Shown here: positions 33,918 to 43,709 of the stretch, one piece after another
Layout: every line of letters starts with the position of its first letter
Numbering within the stretch: the stretch's first letter is position 1
Source of the DNA: CALAMD01 sp035301345
GTDB taxonomy: Bacteria > Bacillota > Bacilli > Bacillales > Amphibacillaceae
NCBI GenBank assembly: GCA_035301345.1
Contig: DATGUM010000016.1
Coordinates: forward strand, 1-64,000
Length of the DNA stretch: 64,000 nucleotides
Reading direction: 5' to 3'
Program-made: the position numbers and the translations under genes
Notes under the pieces: model-generated
Told to the model about the DNA's origin: nothing
What the model saw: the letters and a program-made list of their open reading frames with translations, nothing else
Databases searched by the model: none

Positions 33918-34952
33918 ATGAAGCAGTTTTTGCAGAAGCAAGGTGTTCGTTTATCTGTAAGAGAATACGTTATTACTGCCCTTAGTTTTATGGCGCTTGG
34001 ACTTTTTTCATCACTTATCGTCGGTTTAATTATTCAGACTGCAGGGGAACAAATAGTATCTTTTGCTCCGTTAGTAGGAGAGTCGCTTATTGAAATGGGA
34101 ACGTTCGCTATGGAAAATAAAATTATGGGTGGTGCGATAGGAGTTGCTATCGCTTATGGGCTGAAGGCTCCACCTCTCGTCTTATTTTCCGCATTGTTTG
34201 CCGGGGCTTTCGGAGCGGAACTGGGCGGACCAGTCGGAAGTTATCTCGGTGCTTTAATTGCAACAGAATGTGGGAAAATGGTGTATCAAACGACACGTGT
34301 AGACATAATTGTTACACCCCTGACGACGATTGTCGCAGGATTTATTGTCGGTTCATTCGTCGGTCCACCGATTAATCAGTTGATGGTTTCGTTTGGAGAA
34401 GTCATTAATTGGGGGACAGCACAGCAACCATTTATTATGGGTATTATCGTTGCCGTATTAATGGGCTGGGCGTTGACAGCGCCTATATCGAGTGTTGCAA
34501 TTGCTTTTATGCTATCTTTAGACGGTTTAGCGGCGGGAGCGGCGACGATCGGATGTGCCGCGCAGATGATTGGATTTGCAACGATGAGTTATCGTGATAA
34601 TGGTTTCGGTGGCTTTTTAGCACAAGGTATTGGAACGTCAATGTTACAAGTGCCGAATATTATTAAAAAACCAATTATCCTCATTCCACCGACTATCGCA
34701 GGCGTTATTTTAGCGCCGGTTGGAACTGTTTGGCTAGGAGTGTCGAATAATACTGCAGGTGCTGGTATGGGAACGAGCGGACTTGTCGGACAATTGATGA
34801 CATTTGAAACGATGGGATTCACAATGAGTAGTTTGTTTATCGTTCTTACGCTTCATTTGCTGGCACCAGCCATAATTAGTTTAGCGATTGGTGAGTGGTT
34901 TAGAAAAAAAGGTTGGGTTAAACAAGGTGATATGAAAATTCATTACGAGTGA
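33918..34952 (+). CDS. PTS EIIC-like membrane protein (PTS_EIIC_2 family)
   Basis: Membrane protein of 344 aa with about nine helices, rich in Gly and Ala. Segments GGAIGVAIAYGLKAPPLVLFSAL, AELGGPVGSYLGALIATECGK and NNTAGAGMGTSGLVGQ belong to the PTS_EIIC_2 type. No EIIA, EIIB or HPr gene and no sugar enzyme is nearby, so phosphotransferase activity is doubtful; it may be a stand-alone carrier. The ATG follows GAAGGGAGG. Confidence 0.75.
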   Translation: MKQFLQKQGVRLSVREYVITALSFMALGLFSSLIVGLIIQTAGEQIVSFAPLVGESLIEMGTFAMENKIMGGAIGVAIAYGLKAPPLVLFSALFAGAFGAELGGPVGSYLGALIATECGKMVYQTTRVDIIVTPLTTIVAGFIVGSFVGPPINQLMVSFGEVINWGTAQQPFIMGIIVAVLMGWALTAPISSVAIAFMLSLDGLAAGAATIGCAAQMIGFATMSYRDNGFGGFLAQGIGTSMLQVPNIIKKPIILIPPTIAGVILAPVGTVWLGVSNNTAGAGMGTSGLVGQLMTFETMGFTMSSLFIVLTLHLLAPAIISLAIGEWFRKKGWVKQGDMKIHYE

Positions 34953-35036
34953 TTGGAAAAACAATTATGAGTGTATTAAACTATGGTTAAGGAAAAATAC
35001 ATCATAAAAGCAAAAGAAATAATGAGGGGGATTTTA

Positions 35037-35492
35037 ATGGATGAATTTATGAGGCGAGCTGTACAATTAGCTGTCGATAATGTGAAAAATGGCGGTGAGC
35101 CATTCGGTGCTGTATTAGTGAAAGACGGAGAAATTGTTGCCGAAGGTATAAATGAAACGCATCAAACGTTCGACATAAGTGGTCATGCAGAAATGTTAGC
35201 GATTCGCCGAGCGCAAGAATCATTAAAGACACTCGATTTATCAGGGTATGTGATGTACGCAAGTGGCGAGCCGTGCCCGATGTGCTTAGGTGCGATGTAT
35301 ATGTCAGGTATTACAGAAGGCTACTACTGTGCTTCAATTGAAGATGCTAAAGAATATGGGTTAGGTGGTTCGGTTATTATTTATGATAACTTTAAGAAAT
35401 CTCGTGAAGATCGAGACCTTGTGATGAAACAAATGCCGATAGAAGCGGGACAAGAAAACCCACTCGAACAATATGTGAATAGAAACGGTTAA
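35037..35492 (+). CDS. Cytidine/deoxycytidylate-type deaminase family, probable guanine deaminase
   Basis: Zinc deaminase of 151 aa. Zinc ligands are H50 and E52 (GHAEML, with the glutamate as proton shuttle), C80 and C83 (GEPCPMCLGAMY). Length and the EPFGAVLVKDG start resemble guanine deaminase GuaD, but other nucleobase or tRNA substrates cannot be excluded. Start chosen at 35037, behind GAGGGGG; an upstream in-frame ATG has no site. Followed by its own terminator. Confidence 0.85.
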   Translation: MDEFMRRAVQLAVDNVKNGGEPFGAVLVKDGEIVAEGINETHQTFDISGHAEMLAIRRAQESLKTLDLSGYVMYASGEPCPMCLGAMYMSGITEGYYCASIEDAKEYGLGGSVIIYDNFKKSREDRDLVMKQMPIEAGQENPLEQYVNRNG

Positions 35493-35496
35493 AAGG

Positions 35497-35529
35497 AAAG
35501 TAACAGGGTGTTTTACCTGTTACTTTTTT
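35497..35529 (+). terminator. Terminator of the deaminase gene
   Basis: AAAGTAACAGG/CCTGTTACTTT hairpin followed by T-run. Confidence 0.88.
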
Positions 35530-35634
35530 AATTTTAATTGTGTAAATTGACAAATTAAAGACGTTTGGACAAAATAATACGAATTTTATGCCATATAGTG
35601 TACGATAGTAGAAGTTATAGTTGGAGGTAGGGCG

Positions 35635-36087
35635 ATGACACTATATGAAATCCTTCTTGTCGTGCACATTTTTTCAGCAATTATCGGCTTAGGCCCTGGG
35701 TTCGTTATGACATTTATAGCAAAAAAATCGAGCACAATGTCAGAGTTGAGACATGCTTTTTATTTTCGACATAAAATACATATATTTGTAATGGTAGGTT
35801 CAACATTACTTTTAGTAACAGGTATTTGGATGGGTGTTTTAAATCCAATCCTTTTTAGAAAAGGCTGGTATACGATTAGTATCTTTCTTTATTTCGTTAC
35901 ATTGGCAGCAGGCCCATTCGTTTTAAAGCCAATTATGAAACCAATTAAAGAGATATTGCGGACTGAAGAGGGAGAAGACATTCCTCATGCATACATAGGT
36001 CATGCAAAGCAATTGTATGTTGTTGAACATGTGACGAATGTGATTCTAATTATTATTATTGGACTAATGATTTTAAAGCCATTTTAA
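35635..36087 (+). CDS. DUF2269 family integral membrane protein
   Basis: 150-aa protein with four membrane segments and an N-terminal VVHIFSAIIGLGPGF with a conserved histidine, typical of DUF2269. The segment FRHKIHIFVMVGSTLLLVTG is also family-like. Function unknown. The ATG follows TTGGAGG. Monocistronic. Confidence 0.82.
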   Translation: MTLYEILLVVHIFSAIIGLGPGFVMTFIAKKSSTMSELRHAFYFRHKIHIFVMVGSTLLLVTGIWMGVLNPILFRKGWYTISIFLYFVTLAAGPFVLKPIMKPIKEILRTEEGEDIPHAYIGHAKQLYVVEHVTNVILIIIIGLMILKPF

Positions 36088-36117
36088 AAAGCACCGTCTA
36101 TAGACGATGCTTTTTTT
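36087..36117. terminator. Terminator between DUF2269 and VanY genes
   Basis: AAAAGCACCGTC/GACGATGCTTTT hairpin with T-run, shared by convergent genes. Confidence 0.8.
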
Positions 36118-36131
36118 CATTTATTTAGTGA

Positions 36132-37121
36132 CTAATCGATTGTTAAATATTGTTCAAGTGTTAATTCGTCTTGAGCGATTTCTCTTGCAGCTTGTTCTCC
36201 GACATATCTTAAATGCCACGGTTCATAGTCGTATTTCGTGATATCTTCTTTCCCTTTCGGGTAACGGATGATAAAGCCAAATTCATGTGCGTTTTCTTCG
36301 AGCCACTTACCTTCAGCTGTTTCGCCAAATTCTTCTTCCAGTAAAAAGTCAACTTCGCGTGATGTGACGTCCATCGTTAATCCTGTTTGATGTTCACTTT
36401 GGCCAGGCCTTGCGCTAAATTGATTCGCTCGCTCTTCTCCGTGCTCAGCAACGTTTGCGTCAAAAATTTCTACTTGTCGGTCATATGAACGGTATCCAGA
36501 CTGGGCAAATAACTCCAGACCTTCAGCTTCTGTTGCAGCGAAAAGCTCTTCAAGTGCTTCAGCGGCTACACGTCTTAATTGCTTTTTCGGTAAATCTTCT
36601 GTAAACGGAAAAGCAACATCAGGAACGACGAGGTCTTCAGGCTCGTAATCACCAGGTAGTGCATATTGTTTATTAACGAGTGCTAAAACATTGTATGGAT
36701 TCGTTAAAACATCATCTTCATCAGCATATGTGTCATGATTTGTTTGTGAAGACCACTCATCATTTTCAATCGTTTCTTTTTCGTTTAAAATATCATCAAT
36801 GAACTGTGCAGTTTTTTCGTCGTACAGTCCTGTGACGTTAAGCTCCTCATTCTGTCGCTGAATGTCTGTTAGAACAGACAACGTTTCATTGTTAAACGTA
36901 CCTGTTTCATCTATGTCATAGCCAATTTCTTGTAGATAATGTTGTAAAGTGCTGACATCTTCGCCTTCATCGCTAATTTGTAAGTTAGTTTGTGGCAAAT
37001 CAGCTACTTCTTCGTGCTCATTCGTTGTATCATTTTCTGTTTTTGTATCGTCTTCGTTATTTGCTTGACACGCTGTCATAACAATTAAAATAATTATGAA
37101 AAGCGCCAATCGTTTATACAT
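36132..37121 (-). CDS. D-alanyl-D-alanine carboxypeptidase lipoprotein (VanY family) with PG-binding domain
   Basis: Exported lipoprotein of 329 aa that trims the terminal D-Ala from peptidoglycan. The lipobox is VMTAC (cysteine 18), followed by an acidic linker, a peptidoglycan-binding type 1 domain (about 48-113) and a VanY domain (about 165-325). The zinc site is SEHQTGLTMDV plus EPWHLRYVG. The segment SGYRSYDRQ is also conserved. The start follows GAGGAG by 9 nt. In a lone, vancomycin-unrelated context it is most likely a housekeeping wall enzyme. Confidence 0.92.
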   Translation of the reverse strand: MYKRLALFIIILIVMTACQANNEDDTKTENDTTNEHEEVADLPQTNLQISDEGEDVSTLQHYLQEIGYDIDETGTFNNETLSVLTDIQRQNEELNVTGLYDEKTAQFIDDILNEKETIENDEWSSQTNHDTYADEDDVLTNPYNVLALVNKQYALPGDYEPEDLVVPDVAFPFTEDLPKKQLRRVAAEALEELFAATEAEGLELFAQSGYRSYDRQVEIFDANVAEHGEERANQFSARPGQSEHQTGLTMDVTSREVDFLLEEEFGETAEGKWLEENAHEFGFIIRYPKGKEDITKYDYEPWHLRYVGEQAAREIAQDELTLEQYLTID

Positions 37122-37152
37122 CCTTTATACTCCTCACTTGAACTTATGAAAG

Positions 37153-38385
37153 TTAATTATTTTCTGCGAATCGTTTACTTATTTCTATAATTGTTTTTGT
37201 CGCTTGGACCATGTCGTCTGCAGAAATGAACTCATAAATACTATGGAAGTTCTCTCCGCCTGTAAAGATGTTCGGCGTAGGCAACCCCATAAATGAAAGC
37301 TGAGATCCATCGGTTCCTCCGCGAATCGGTTCGATAACTGGATCAATTTGTAAATGCTTCATCGCTTCTTCAGCAATCGTTACGATTTCCATCCGTTCGA
37401 CAATCTTTTCGCGCATGTTATAGTATTGATCTTCTATTTGCACGTGAGTGCGTGAATCTCCATACGTATTTTTTAGGTCATCAGCAATTGTTTGAATGAA
37501 AGCTTTACGCTGTTCAAAGGCGTCACGATCAAAGTCGCGAATGATTAACGTTAGTTCAGCTGTTTCCACGTCACTATTTAACGACAAAATATGGAAGAAG
37601 CCTTCATAACCTTCTGTATGCTCTGGTGCTTCTTTTTCTGGCAGACGATTAATAAATGCATTCATTATTTTCGTTGCGTGAACAAGTTTATTTTTTGCCG
37701 TTCCGGGATGGACGTTCGTTCCTTTGCATGTCACTTTCGCCATTGCTGCATGAAAGCTTTCGTATTGTAATTCACCGAGAGGGCCACCGTCAATTGTGTA
37801 AGCACAATCAGCGCCAAAAGCTTTGACATCAAAATAGTGTGGACCACGTCCGATTTCTTCGTCAGGCGTAAAGGCAATGCGAATTTTTCCGTGTTCAATG
37901 GAAGGATTGTTCACTAAATATTCAACTGCTGTGATGATCTCAGCAATACCTGCTTTATTATCTGCACCGAGCAGTGTTGTTCCGTCGGTCGTTATGAGTG
38001 TGTGTCCTTCATATTTTTTTAGATTTGGAAAATCTTTCTCGTGGAGCACAATATTTTTATCTTCGTTAAGTGTCACGTGGCTGCCATGAAACGATTCCGT
38101 GATTTGCGGATTGACGTTTTTTCCAGTAACTTCTGTTGCTGTATCGACGTGTGCTAAAAAGCCAATTGTCGGAACGTCTTTATCTGTATTTGCTTCGACA
38201 GTTGCCATGACGTATCCATTGTCGTCGATCGTCACGTCTGTTAGACCAATATCTTTTAATTCTTGAACGAGCATATGTGCTAATGTTAATTGCCCTTCTG
38301 TCGTTGGAATCATCATGCTATCTGGATGAGATTGCGTATCTATTTTTGCGTACGTTATGAGTCGATTAATAAGTTGTTGTTTCAA
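37153..38385 (-). CDS. pepT: Peptidase T (tripeptide aminopeptidase)
   Basis: Cytoplasmic zinc peptidase of the M20B family, 410 aa. Metal and catalytic motifs are FLAHVDTA, LLGADNKAG, FTPDEEIGRG and AYTIDGG. The GGTDGSQLS segment near the C terminus is typical. The start is TTG (38383-38385), behind AAGGAG; nearby ATG codons are out of frame. It lies 31 bp upstream of the VanY lipoprotein gene on the same strand, and the two may be cotranscribed. Confidence 0.95.
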   Translation of the reverse strand: MKQQLINRLITYAKIDTQSHPDSMMIPTTEGQLTLAHMLVQELKDIGLTDVTIDDNGYVMATVEANTDKDVPTIGFLAHVDTATEVTGKNVNPQITESFHGSHVTLNEDKNIVLHEKDFPNLKKYEGHTLITTDGTTLLGADNKAGIAEIITAVEYLVNNPSIEHGKIRIAFTPDEEIGRGPHYFDVKAFGADCAYTIDGGPLGELQYESFHAAMAKVTCKGTNVHPGTAKNKLVHATKIMNAFINRLPEKEAPEHTEGYEGFFHILSLNSDVETAELTLIIRDFDRDAFEQRKAFIQTIADDLKNTYGDSRTHVQIEDQYYNMREKIVERMEIVTIAEEAMKHLQIDPVIEPIRGGTDGSQLSFMGLPTPNIFTGGENFHSIYEFISADDMVQATKTIIEISKRFAENN

Positions 38386-38511
38386 TCATGTCATCTCCTT
38401 TTCCGTAGTTTATCATAGGGAGGAGCATTTGATAAATAGATAAATTAACTGTTATTTCTTGTTAATTTTCGTTAAAATAAATGTAGATAAAAAAGTAAAG
38501 GGGTCATATGT

Positions 38512-39354
38512 ATGTCTTTTGTTGTAACGAATGATTGGTTAAAAGAGAAAATGGATGAAGAAGAGAACAACATCGTCATTATTGATGCAAGAGCGTCTTT
38601 GACAGATGAACAAGAGGGTAAGTTACTATATCGTGCTAGTCATATTCCGACAGCAGTTCATTTAGATTTAGCAGAAGACTTAGCTGGTGAAAGGAAGAAA
38701 CACGGTGGAAGAAATCCATTACCAGAAATAGATACATTTGTAGAGAAAATCAAATCAATTGGCGTTTCAAATGATAGTGAAGTTGTCATATATGATCAAG
38801 CAGATGGCATGTTTGCTTCGCGTGCATGGTGGTTGTTTCATTATGTCGGTCATGAACACGTGTATGTTCTTGAAGGTGGCTACAAAGCATGGATGCAAAA
38901 AGGTTATGAAATTACGAATGAGATTGAAGATGTCGTCGCAGGATCATTTACTCCGAATATTTTAGCAGACGCAACAGCTAATATGGAAGATGTTAAAGAG
39001 CGTGCAAAGGCTGACGGGACTGTGTTGCTTGATTCGCGTCCACGTGCTCGATATTTAGGCGAGGGAGATGCACTTGATCCTAAGTCAGGCCATATACCTG
39101 GTGCGAAAAACTATTTCTGGCGTAATGTTTTACGTGAGGACGGTACGTGGAAAAGTAAGGAAGAGTTAGAAGAAGTTTTTTCGGATTTAGACAAGGATAA
39201 GGAAATTATCGTTTCATGCGGCTCAGGAATTTCAGCATGTCCGAACATACTTTCATTAAAAATGCTCGGTTTTGAACAGGTAAAATTGTATCCAGGGAGT
39301 TTCAGTGATTGGATTTCTTATGAAGATAATGTTTTAGAAACGAAGGAAGAGTAA
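38512..39354 (+). CDS. Sulfurtransferase with two rhodanese domains (SseA-like)
   Basis: 280-aa thiosulfate or 3-mercaptopyruvate sulfurtransferase. Residues 1-135 form an inactive rhodanese domain and 150-275 the active one. C236 lies in the loop CGSGISA, a mercaptopyruvate-type signature. The start follows AAAGGGG by 8 nt. It ends 1 bp before the tag gene, so the two are cotranscribed. Confidence 0.92.
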   Translation: MSFVVTNDWLKEKMDEEENNIVIIDARASLTDEQEGKLLYRASHIPTAVHLDLAEDLAGERKKHGGRNPLPEIDTFVEKIKSIGVSNDSEVVIYDQADGMFASRAWWLFHYVGHEHVYVLEGGYKAWMQKGYEITNEIEDVVAGSFTPNILADATANMEDVKERAKADGTVLLDSRPRARYLGEGDALDPKSGHIPGAKNYFWRNVLREDGTWKSKEELEEVFSDLDKDKEIIVSCGSGISACPNILSLKMLGFEQVKLYPGSFSDWISYEDNVLETKEE

Positions 39355-39355
39355 C

Positions 39356-39916
39356 GTGAGACGTAGATGTGCTTGGGTGACAGATGATGATAAATACATT
39401 GCTTATCACGATGAAGAATGGGGCGTCCCTCGATATGATGACGATTATTTATTTGAAATGCTATCACTTGAAGGGGCGCAAGCAGGTCTTAGTTGGTTAA
39501 CGATACTAAAACGGCGTGAAGGCTATCGTGAGGTATTTGCTCATTTTTCCATTGAAGAAGTAGCAATGTTTTCAGATGAACACATCGAAATCATTTTACG
39601 AGATGAGCGTATTATTCGTAATCGGAGAAAAGTAGCATCAGTCGTTCATAATGCCCGCGTGATTGAACGTATGCGGAGGGGAGGGATTAGCTTTTCTCAG
39701 TACATTTGGGACTTTGTTGACGGTGAACCAATTGTTAACGAGTGGAATGACGCGAGTGAAGTACCAGCTTCAACCGAACTGTCTACGCAGATGAGTAAAC
39801 GGTTAAAGAAAGATGGTTTTACATTTGTCGGTCCCGTTATATGTTATTCGTTTATGCAAGCTGTCGGAATGATTAATGATCATACGAACGATTGTTTTTT
39901 AGCGAACAATCGATAG
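39356..39916 (+). CDS. tag: DNA-3-methyladenine glycosylase I
   Basis: 186-aa base-excision enzyme removing 3-methyladenine. The N-terminal RCAWVTDDDKYIAYHDEEWG and the segments SLEGAQAGLSWLTIL and FVGPVICYSFMQAVGMINDH are diagnostic. Zinc ligands are the N-terminal Cys and His and the C-terminal H and C of NDHTNDCF. The start is GTG, directly after the sulfurtransferase stop. Confidence 0.95.
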   Translation: MRRRCAWVTDDDKYIAYHDEEWGVPRYDDDYLFEMLSLEGAQAGLSWLTILKRREGYREVFAHFSIEEVAMFSDEHIEIILRDERIIRNRRKVASVVHNARVIERMRRGGISFSQYIWDFVDGEPIVNEWNDASEVPASTELSTQMSKRLKKDGFTFVGPVICYSFMQAVGMINDHTNDCFLANNR

Positions 39917-40053
39917 TTTAAAGGTGTAGCGTCATGAAAAGACCGAGTCTCTTATATGAGATATAAAGTAGATTTACTTATTTCTTTAGTATATAATAAA
40001 CAAGCTGTAAAAATATTCACTATGCTAATAGAGAAATAAGAGGAGTAATTATT

Positions 40054-40962
40054 TTGTGGTTTTTATTTACAATTTTAGCTGCCCTATCTTGGGGAGGCGC
40101 GAATTTATTTTATAAAAAGGGATCAAACCCAGACGATAAACTGAGCCATTTGAAAATTGTCGTTATGGTTGGTGCAGTGATGGGAGTTCATGCAATAACT
40201 TACATGATCGTTAAAGATATTGCGTTTGACCCGTTTGATATTATTCGTTATTTACCCGTTTCATTTCTTTATATTTTGTCAATGACACTCGGGTTTGTTG
40301 GTTTGCGTTATATCGAATTGTCGATATCAGCACCCGTACAAAATTCAGCGGGAGCAATTACTGCTATTCTACTTTACATATTTTTCCCACGCGAGTTAAG
40401 TATTCTCGATATTACTGGTATTGTCGTTATAACGGTCGGCGTTTTTGGTCTAGCCGTTATGGAAAAGCGAGCGCAAGACGAAGCGTTAAAATTAGCGGAT
40501 GAAATTATTGATCCGAAGTATCAACTCAGTTTTTTAGCGATTATTTTCCCGATACTATACGCGTTAATTGACGGGTTAGGAAGTTTCGCTGACGGTGTAT
40601 ACTTAGATGAACTTAAACTGATTGGTGAAGAGTCAGCACTTATTGCTTACGAATTAACGTTTCTATTTTGTGCGATTTTAGCTTATTTATACATTAAAAT
40701 TGTTAAAAAAGAATCATTCGCTATTTTTAAAGAACGTGATCGTGCATATGCAGCGATATTAGAAACGACTGGTCAATTCTTCTATGTGTTTGCCATGGCA
40801 GCAAATGCGTTAATTGCAGCGCCAATTATTGCGGCACACGGTATTTTCTCGGTTTTACTTTCACGTATTTTCTTAAAGGAAATTTTATCAAGAGAACAAT
40901 ACATTATGATTACACTCGTTATGGCGGGGATTGTCGCTTTAGGCATTGCTGAAAACTTATAA
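40054..40962 (+). CDS. EamA-family (DMT) transporter
   Basis: Ten-helix drug/metabolite transporter of 302 aa. An N-terminal half (LAALSWGGANLFYKKG) and a C-terminal half (IFPILYALIDGLGSF) each form an EamA repeat. The start is TTG, 8-9 nt after AAGAGGAG. Substrate unknown. Promoter elements in the 137-bp upstream gap are weak. A terminator follows at 40972-41009. Confidence 0.85.
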   Translation: MWFLFTILAALSWGGANLFYKKGSNPDDKLSHLKIVVMVGAVMGVHAITYMIVKDIAFDPFDIIRYLPVSFLYILSMTLGFVGLRYIELSISAPVQNSAGAITAILLYIFFPRELSILDITGIVVITVGVFGLAVMEKRAQDEALKLADEIIDPKYQLSFLAIIFPILYALIDGLGSFADGVYLDELKLIGEESALIAYELTFLFCAILAYLYIKIVKKESFAIFKERDRAYAAILETTGQFFYVFAMAANALIAAPIIAAHGIFSVLLSRIFLKEILSREQYIMITLVMAGIVALGIAENL

Positions 40963-40971
40963 ACAGATAAG

Positions 40972-41009
40972 CTCTACTGTTCAACAATTGTTGATCAGTA
41001 GAGTTTTTT
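40972..41009 (+). terminator. Terminator of the first EamA gene
   Basis: CTCTACTG/CAGTAGAG hairpin, extended by an inner TCAACAATTGTTGA, followed by six T. Confidence 0.88.
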
Positions 41010-41072
41010 ATTTTATAAAAAGAAAACAAGTGTGCTAAACTTAAAACGGAGTTAAATAGAAAAGGTGATGCA

Positions 41073-41687
41073 ATGTTAAGTCTATATTTCGTTCGTCACG
41101 GACAGACTGAGTGGAATGAACAGAAGCGGATTCAAGGACGAAAAGATTCTCCTTTAACGAAAAAAGGATTGCGAGATGCTGAATATCTAGGCAATCATTT
41201 AAAAGATATAGAATGGACAGCTATGTATTCTAGTCCGAGTAAACGTACGCAATTAACAGCTAAAATGATTAAAGGTGAACAATCAGGAACGATTAAAATA
41301 GATGAAAATTTATATGAAATGCATTTAGGAGAGTCTGAAGGTCGAACGATGGAAGAAATTAAGCAAAAAAATCCGACGTTCTATTTAAATTACTGGGATC
41401 GGCCGAGCGCATTTTATAATGATACGGGCGAAACATTTTTTGATGTTAAAAAACGTGTAGAAGCCTTTATTGAGATGGTTCAGCAAACGTATCAATCAGG
41501 CAACATATTAATCGTTACGCACGGAATTGTTATTAAAGTTGCGCAACTTATCATTAATGATTGGCCAATGGATCAATTATGGGAAACGCCGTTCATTGAT
41601 GTGTCGAGCGTTACAAAAGTAAATATTGTTGATAGCACATTTGAAACGTCTTTCGCTGGAGACTTGTCTCATTTACCGTTAACTTAA
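41073..41687 (+). CDS. Histidine phosphatase family protein (phosphoglycerate-mutase-like)
   Basis: 204-aa phosphatase with the RHG motif FVRHGQTEWN (phospho-histidine), LYEMHLGESEG and the second histidine in VTHGIVIKV. Substrate unknown; it is not a glycolytic mutase by length. Followed 17 bp later by an EamA gene and then fni, so all three may share a transcript. Confidence 0.88.
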   Translation: MLSLYFVRHGQTEWNEQKRIQGRKDSPLTKKGLRDAEYLGNHLKDIEWTAMYSSPSKRTQLTAKMIKGEQSGTIKIDENLYEMHLGESEGRTMEEIKQKNPTFYLNYWDRPSAFYNDTGETFFDVKKRVEAFIEMVQQTYQSGNILIVTHGIVIKVAQLIINDWPMDQLWETPFIDVSSVTKVNIVDSTFETSFAGDLSHLPLT

Positions 41688-41704
41688 AGAAAGAAGCGTG
41701 AACG

Positions 41705-42619
41705 ATGACTCACGAACAAGCGTCTAAACGTACATATATAATTATGTTGCTCGTACCACTTTTTTGGGGAGCATCATTCCCACTTGCTAAACATGTGACG
41801 ACTGAAATACCACCACTAACAGCAGCTACTTTACGGTTCGGTTTAGCGGGCATTATTTTAATCGTCATAACGAGTTTACGCACACAAGTAAAATGGCGAC
41901 AAGTGAAGCGGCAGTTGAAAAGTTTGCTCGCGATGTCAATTGTCGGTATATTTGGTTACAATGCATTATTCTTTTTTGCATTAACGAAAACATCAGCGAT
42001 TAACGGTTCATTAATAATTGCAACGACGCCTGTCTTTTTAGCGTTAGGAGCTATTTTATTTTTCGGCGAACGACAGAATAAAAATTTGCTCATTAGTTTG
42101 CCATTGTCGCTTATCGGTGTTTTACTCGTTATTTCTAAAGGTTCGCCGATGATGTTGATTCAACTTGATGTTAATTATGGTGATTTGTTATTTATCGGTG
42201 CACTCGCTTGCTGGACGTCACATGGTCTATTTGGTAAAGCAATTATGGAAGATGTTAGTCCACTTGTGACGACGACATTTACAACAGTAGTCGGTTCGTT
42301 GTTTCTGTTTATTTTTGCAGCTGTTTTTGAAAATAGTTGGTCACTTATTTTACACATGTCATTGCAAGCGTGGATTGAAATGATTTTTATGGTTATTTTT
42401 TCATCAGTCATTGCCTTTTTCCTGTGGAATGATGGCATTCATAAAATTGGTGCAAGTATATCCGGTATGTATTTAAATTTAAATCCAGTAAACACAGCGT
42501 TAATATCTGTTGTATTGTACGGGTCATACATTACAGGCGTACAAATATTTGGTATGATATTAGTACTTATGAGTGTTTATTTTGTCACGGTTTATGATCA
42601 ATCGAAAAAGAGAAAGTAA
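41705..42619 (+). CDS. EamA-family (DMT) transporter
   Basis: Ten-helix transporter of 304 aa with two EamA repeats, including PLFWGASFPLAKHV, ITSGLT-free repeat sequence around FGYNALFFFALTKTSA and NPVNTALISVVL near the end. Substrate unknown. It starts after AGAAAGAAG and ends 10 bp before fni. Not closely similar in sequence to the EamA gene at 40054. Confidence 0.86.
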   Translation: MTHEQASKRTYIIMLLVPLFWGASFPLAKHVTTEIPPLTAATLRFGLAGIILIVITSLRTQVKWRQVKRQLKSLLAMSIVGIFGYNALFFFALTKTSAINGSLIIATTPVFLALGAILFFGERQNKNLLISLPLSLIGVLLVISKGSPMMLIQLDVNYGDLLFIGALACWTSHGLFGKAIMEDVSPLVTTTFTTVVGSLFLFIFAAVFENSWSLILHMSLQAWIEMIFMVIFSSVIAFFLWNDGIHKIGASISGMYLNLNPVNTALISVVLYGSYITGVQIFGMILVLMSVYFVTVYDQSKKRK

Positions 42620-42629
42620 GGTGTAAATA

Positions 42630-43676
42630 ATGGAACCAGAAATCAATCGAAGGAAAACAGAACATATTCGTCTCTGTTTAGATGAAAATGTTGAAGGTGT
42701 TAATAAATCAACAGGATTAGAAGGTATTTCATTTATTCATAATGCACTGCCTGAAATTAATTTCGCTGACATTGACATTCAGACATCTTTTTTAGATAAA
42801 GCGATTCAGGCGCCTTTTTTAGTGAGTTCGATGACAGGCGGTTCTGATTTAGCCATCGAAATAAATCGAAATTTAGCAATTGCTTCTGAAGAGAAGAAAT
42901 GGGCGATAGCACTCGGTTCAACGCGCGCTTTTGTTGAGAGCGATGAGTATGAGGAATCATTTACGATTCGGCAGTACGCAAAGAGTGTTCCGCTCATTGC
43001 AAATTTAGGTGCTGTACAATTAAATTATGGTTACGGTGTAGACGCCTGTGAAACGATTGTTGAGAAAACAGAAGCAGATTCACTCGTTCTACATTTAAAT
43101 AGTTTGCAAGAAGTCGTGCAAGATGAAGGTGATTTGAACTTTGAAAATTTGTTACCAAAAATCGAGCATATTTGTAAAAACTTATCCGTTCCTGTCGGTG
43201 TTAAAGAAGTAGGTTTCGGTATTGATGGGCACGTGGCAAAAAAGTTATATGATGTAGGCATTCAGTACATAGATGTAGCAGGTGCTGGTGGAACGTCTTG
43301 GAGTCAAGTAGAGAAGCTACGTTCTGAAGATCCTCTGCGCCGTGCCGCAGCTGAAGCATTTAATGATTGGGGGCTACCGACGAAAGATTGTCTCGTCTCT
43401 GTTCGCGGTCAATTAGAAGATGTCCCGCTCGTTGCAAGTGGTGGGATGAAGACAGGTGTAGATGCTGCAAAAGCGATTACGATTGGCGCAGATATTATCG
43501 GTTATGCTCGTAAGCTTTTAGAAGCGGCTACGCATTCTCCAGAAGCTGTCATTAAAGAAATGAACCAAATTGAATTTGAATTAAAAATGACGATGTTCGG
43601 TATTGGTGCTCGAACGTTAGATGAGTTGCGCGAGACGCGTCGGGTAAATATTATGGGACAATCGTTAATGGAATAA
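42630..43676 (+). CDS. fni: Type 2 isopentenyl-diphosphate delta-isomerase
   Basis: FMN- and NADPH-dependent isomerase of IPP and DMAPP, 348 aa. Family motifs are RRKTEHIRLCL at the N terminus, PFLVSSMTGGSD, NLGAVQLNYG, LHLNSLQEVVQDEGD, VDVAGAGGTSW and ASGGMKTG. The start follows AAGTAAGGTG. It supplies isoprenoid precursors, for example for undecaprenyl phosphate. Confidence 0.96.
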   Translation: MEPEINRRKTEHIRLCLDENVEGVNKSTGLEGISFIHNALPEINFADIDIQTSFLDKAIQAPFLVSSMTGGSDLAIEINRNLAIASEEKKWAIALGSTRAFVESDEYEESFTIRQYAKSVPLIANLGAVQLNYGYGVDACETIVEKTEADSLVLHLNSLQEVVQDEGDLNFENLLPKIEHICKNLSVPVGVKEVGFGIDGHVAKKLYDVGIQYIDVAGAGGTSWSQVEKLRSEDPLRRAAAEAFNDWGLPTKDCLVSVRGQLEDVPLVASGGMKTGVDAAKAITIGADIIGYARKLLEAATHSPEAVIKEMNQIEFELKMTMFGIGARTLDELRETRRVNIMGQSLME

Positions 43677-43709
43677 AAGGGATTATAAAGAAAAGAGAGA
43701 GTGTTTCAC

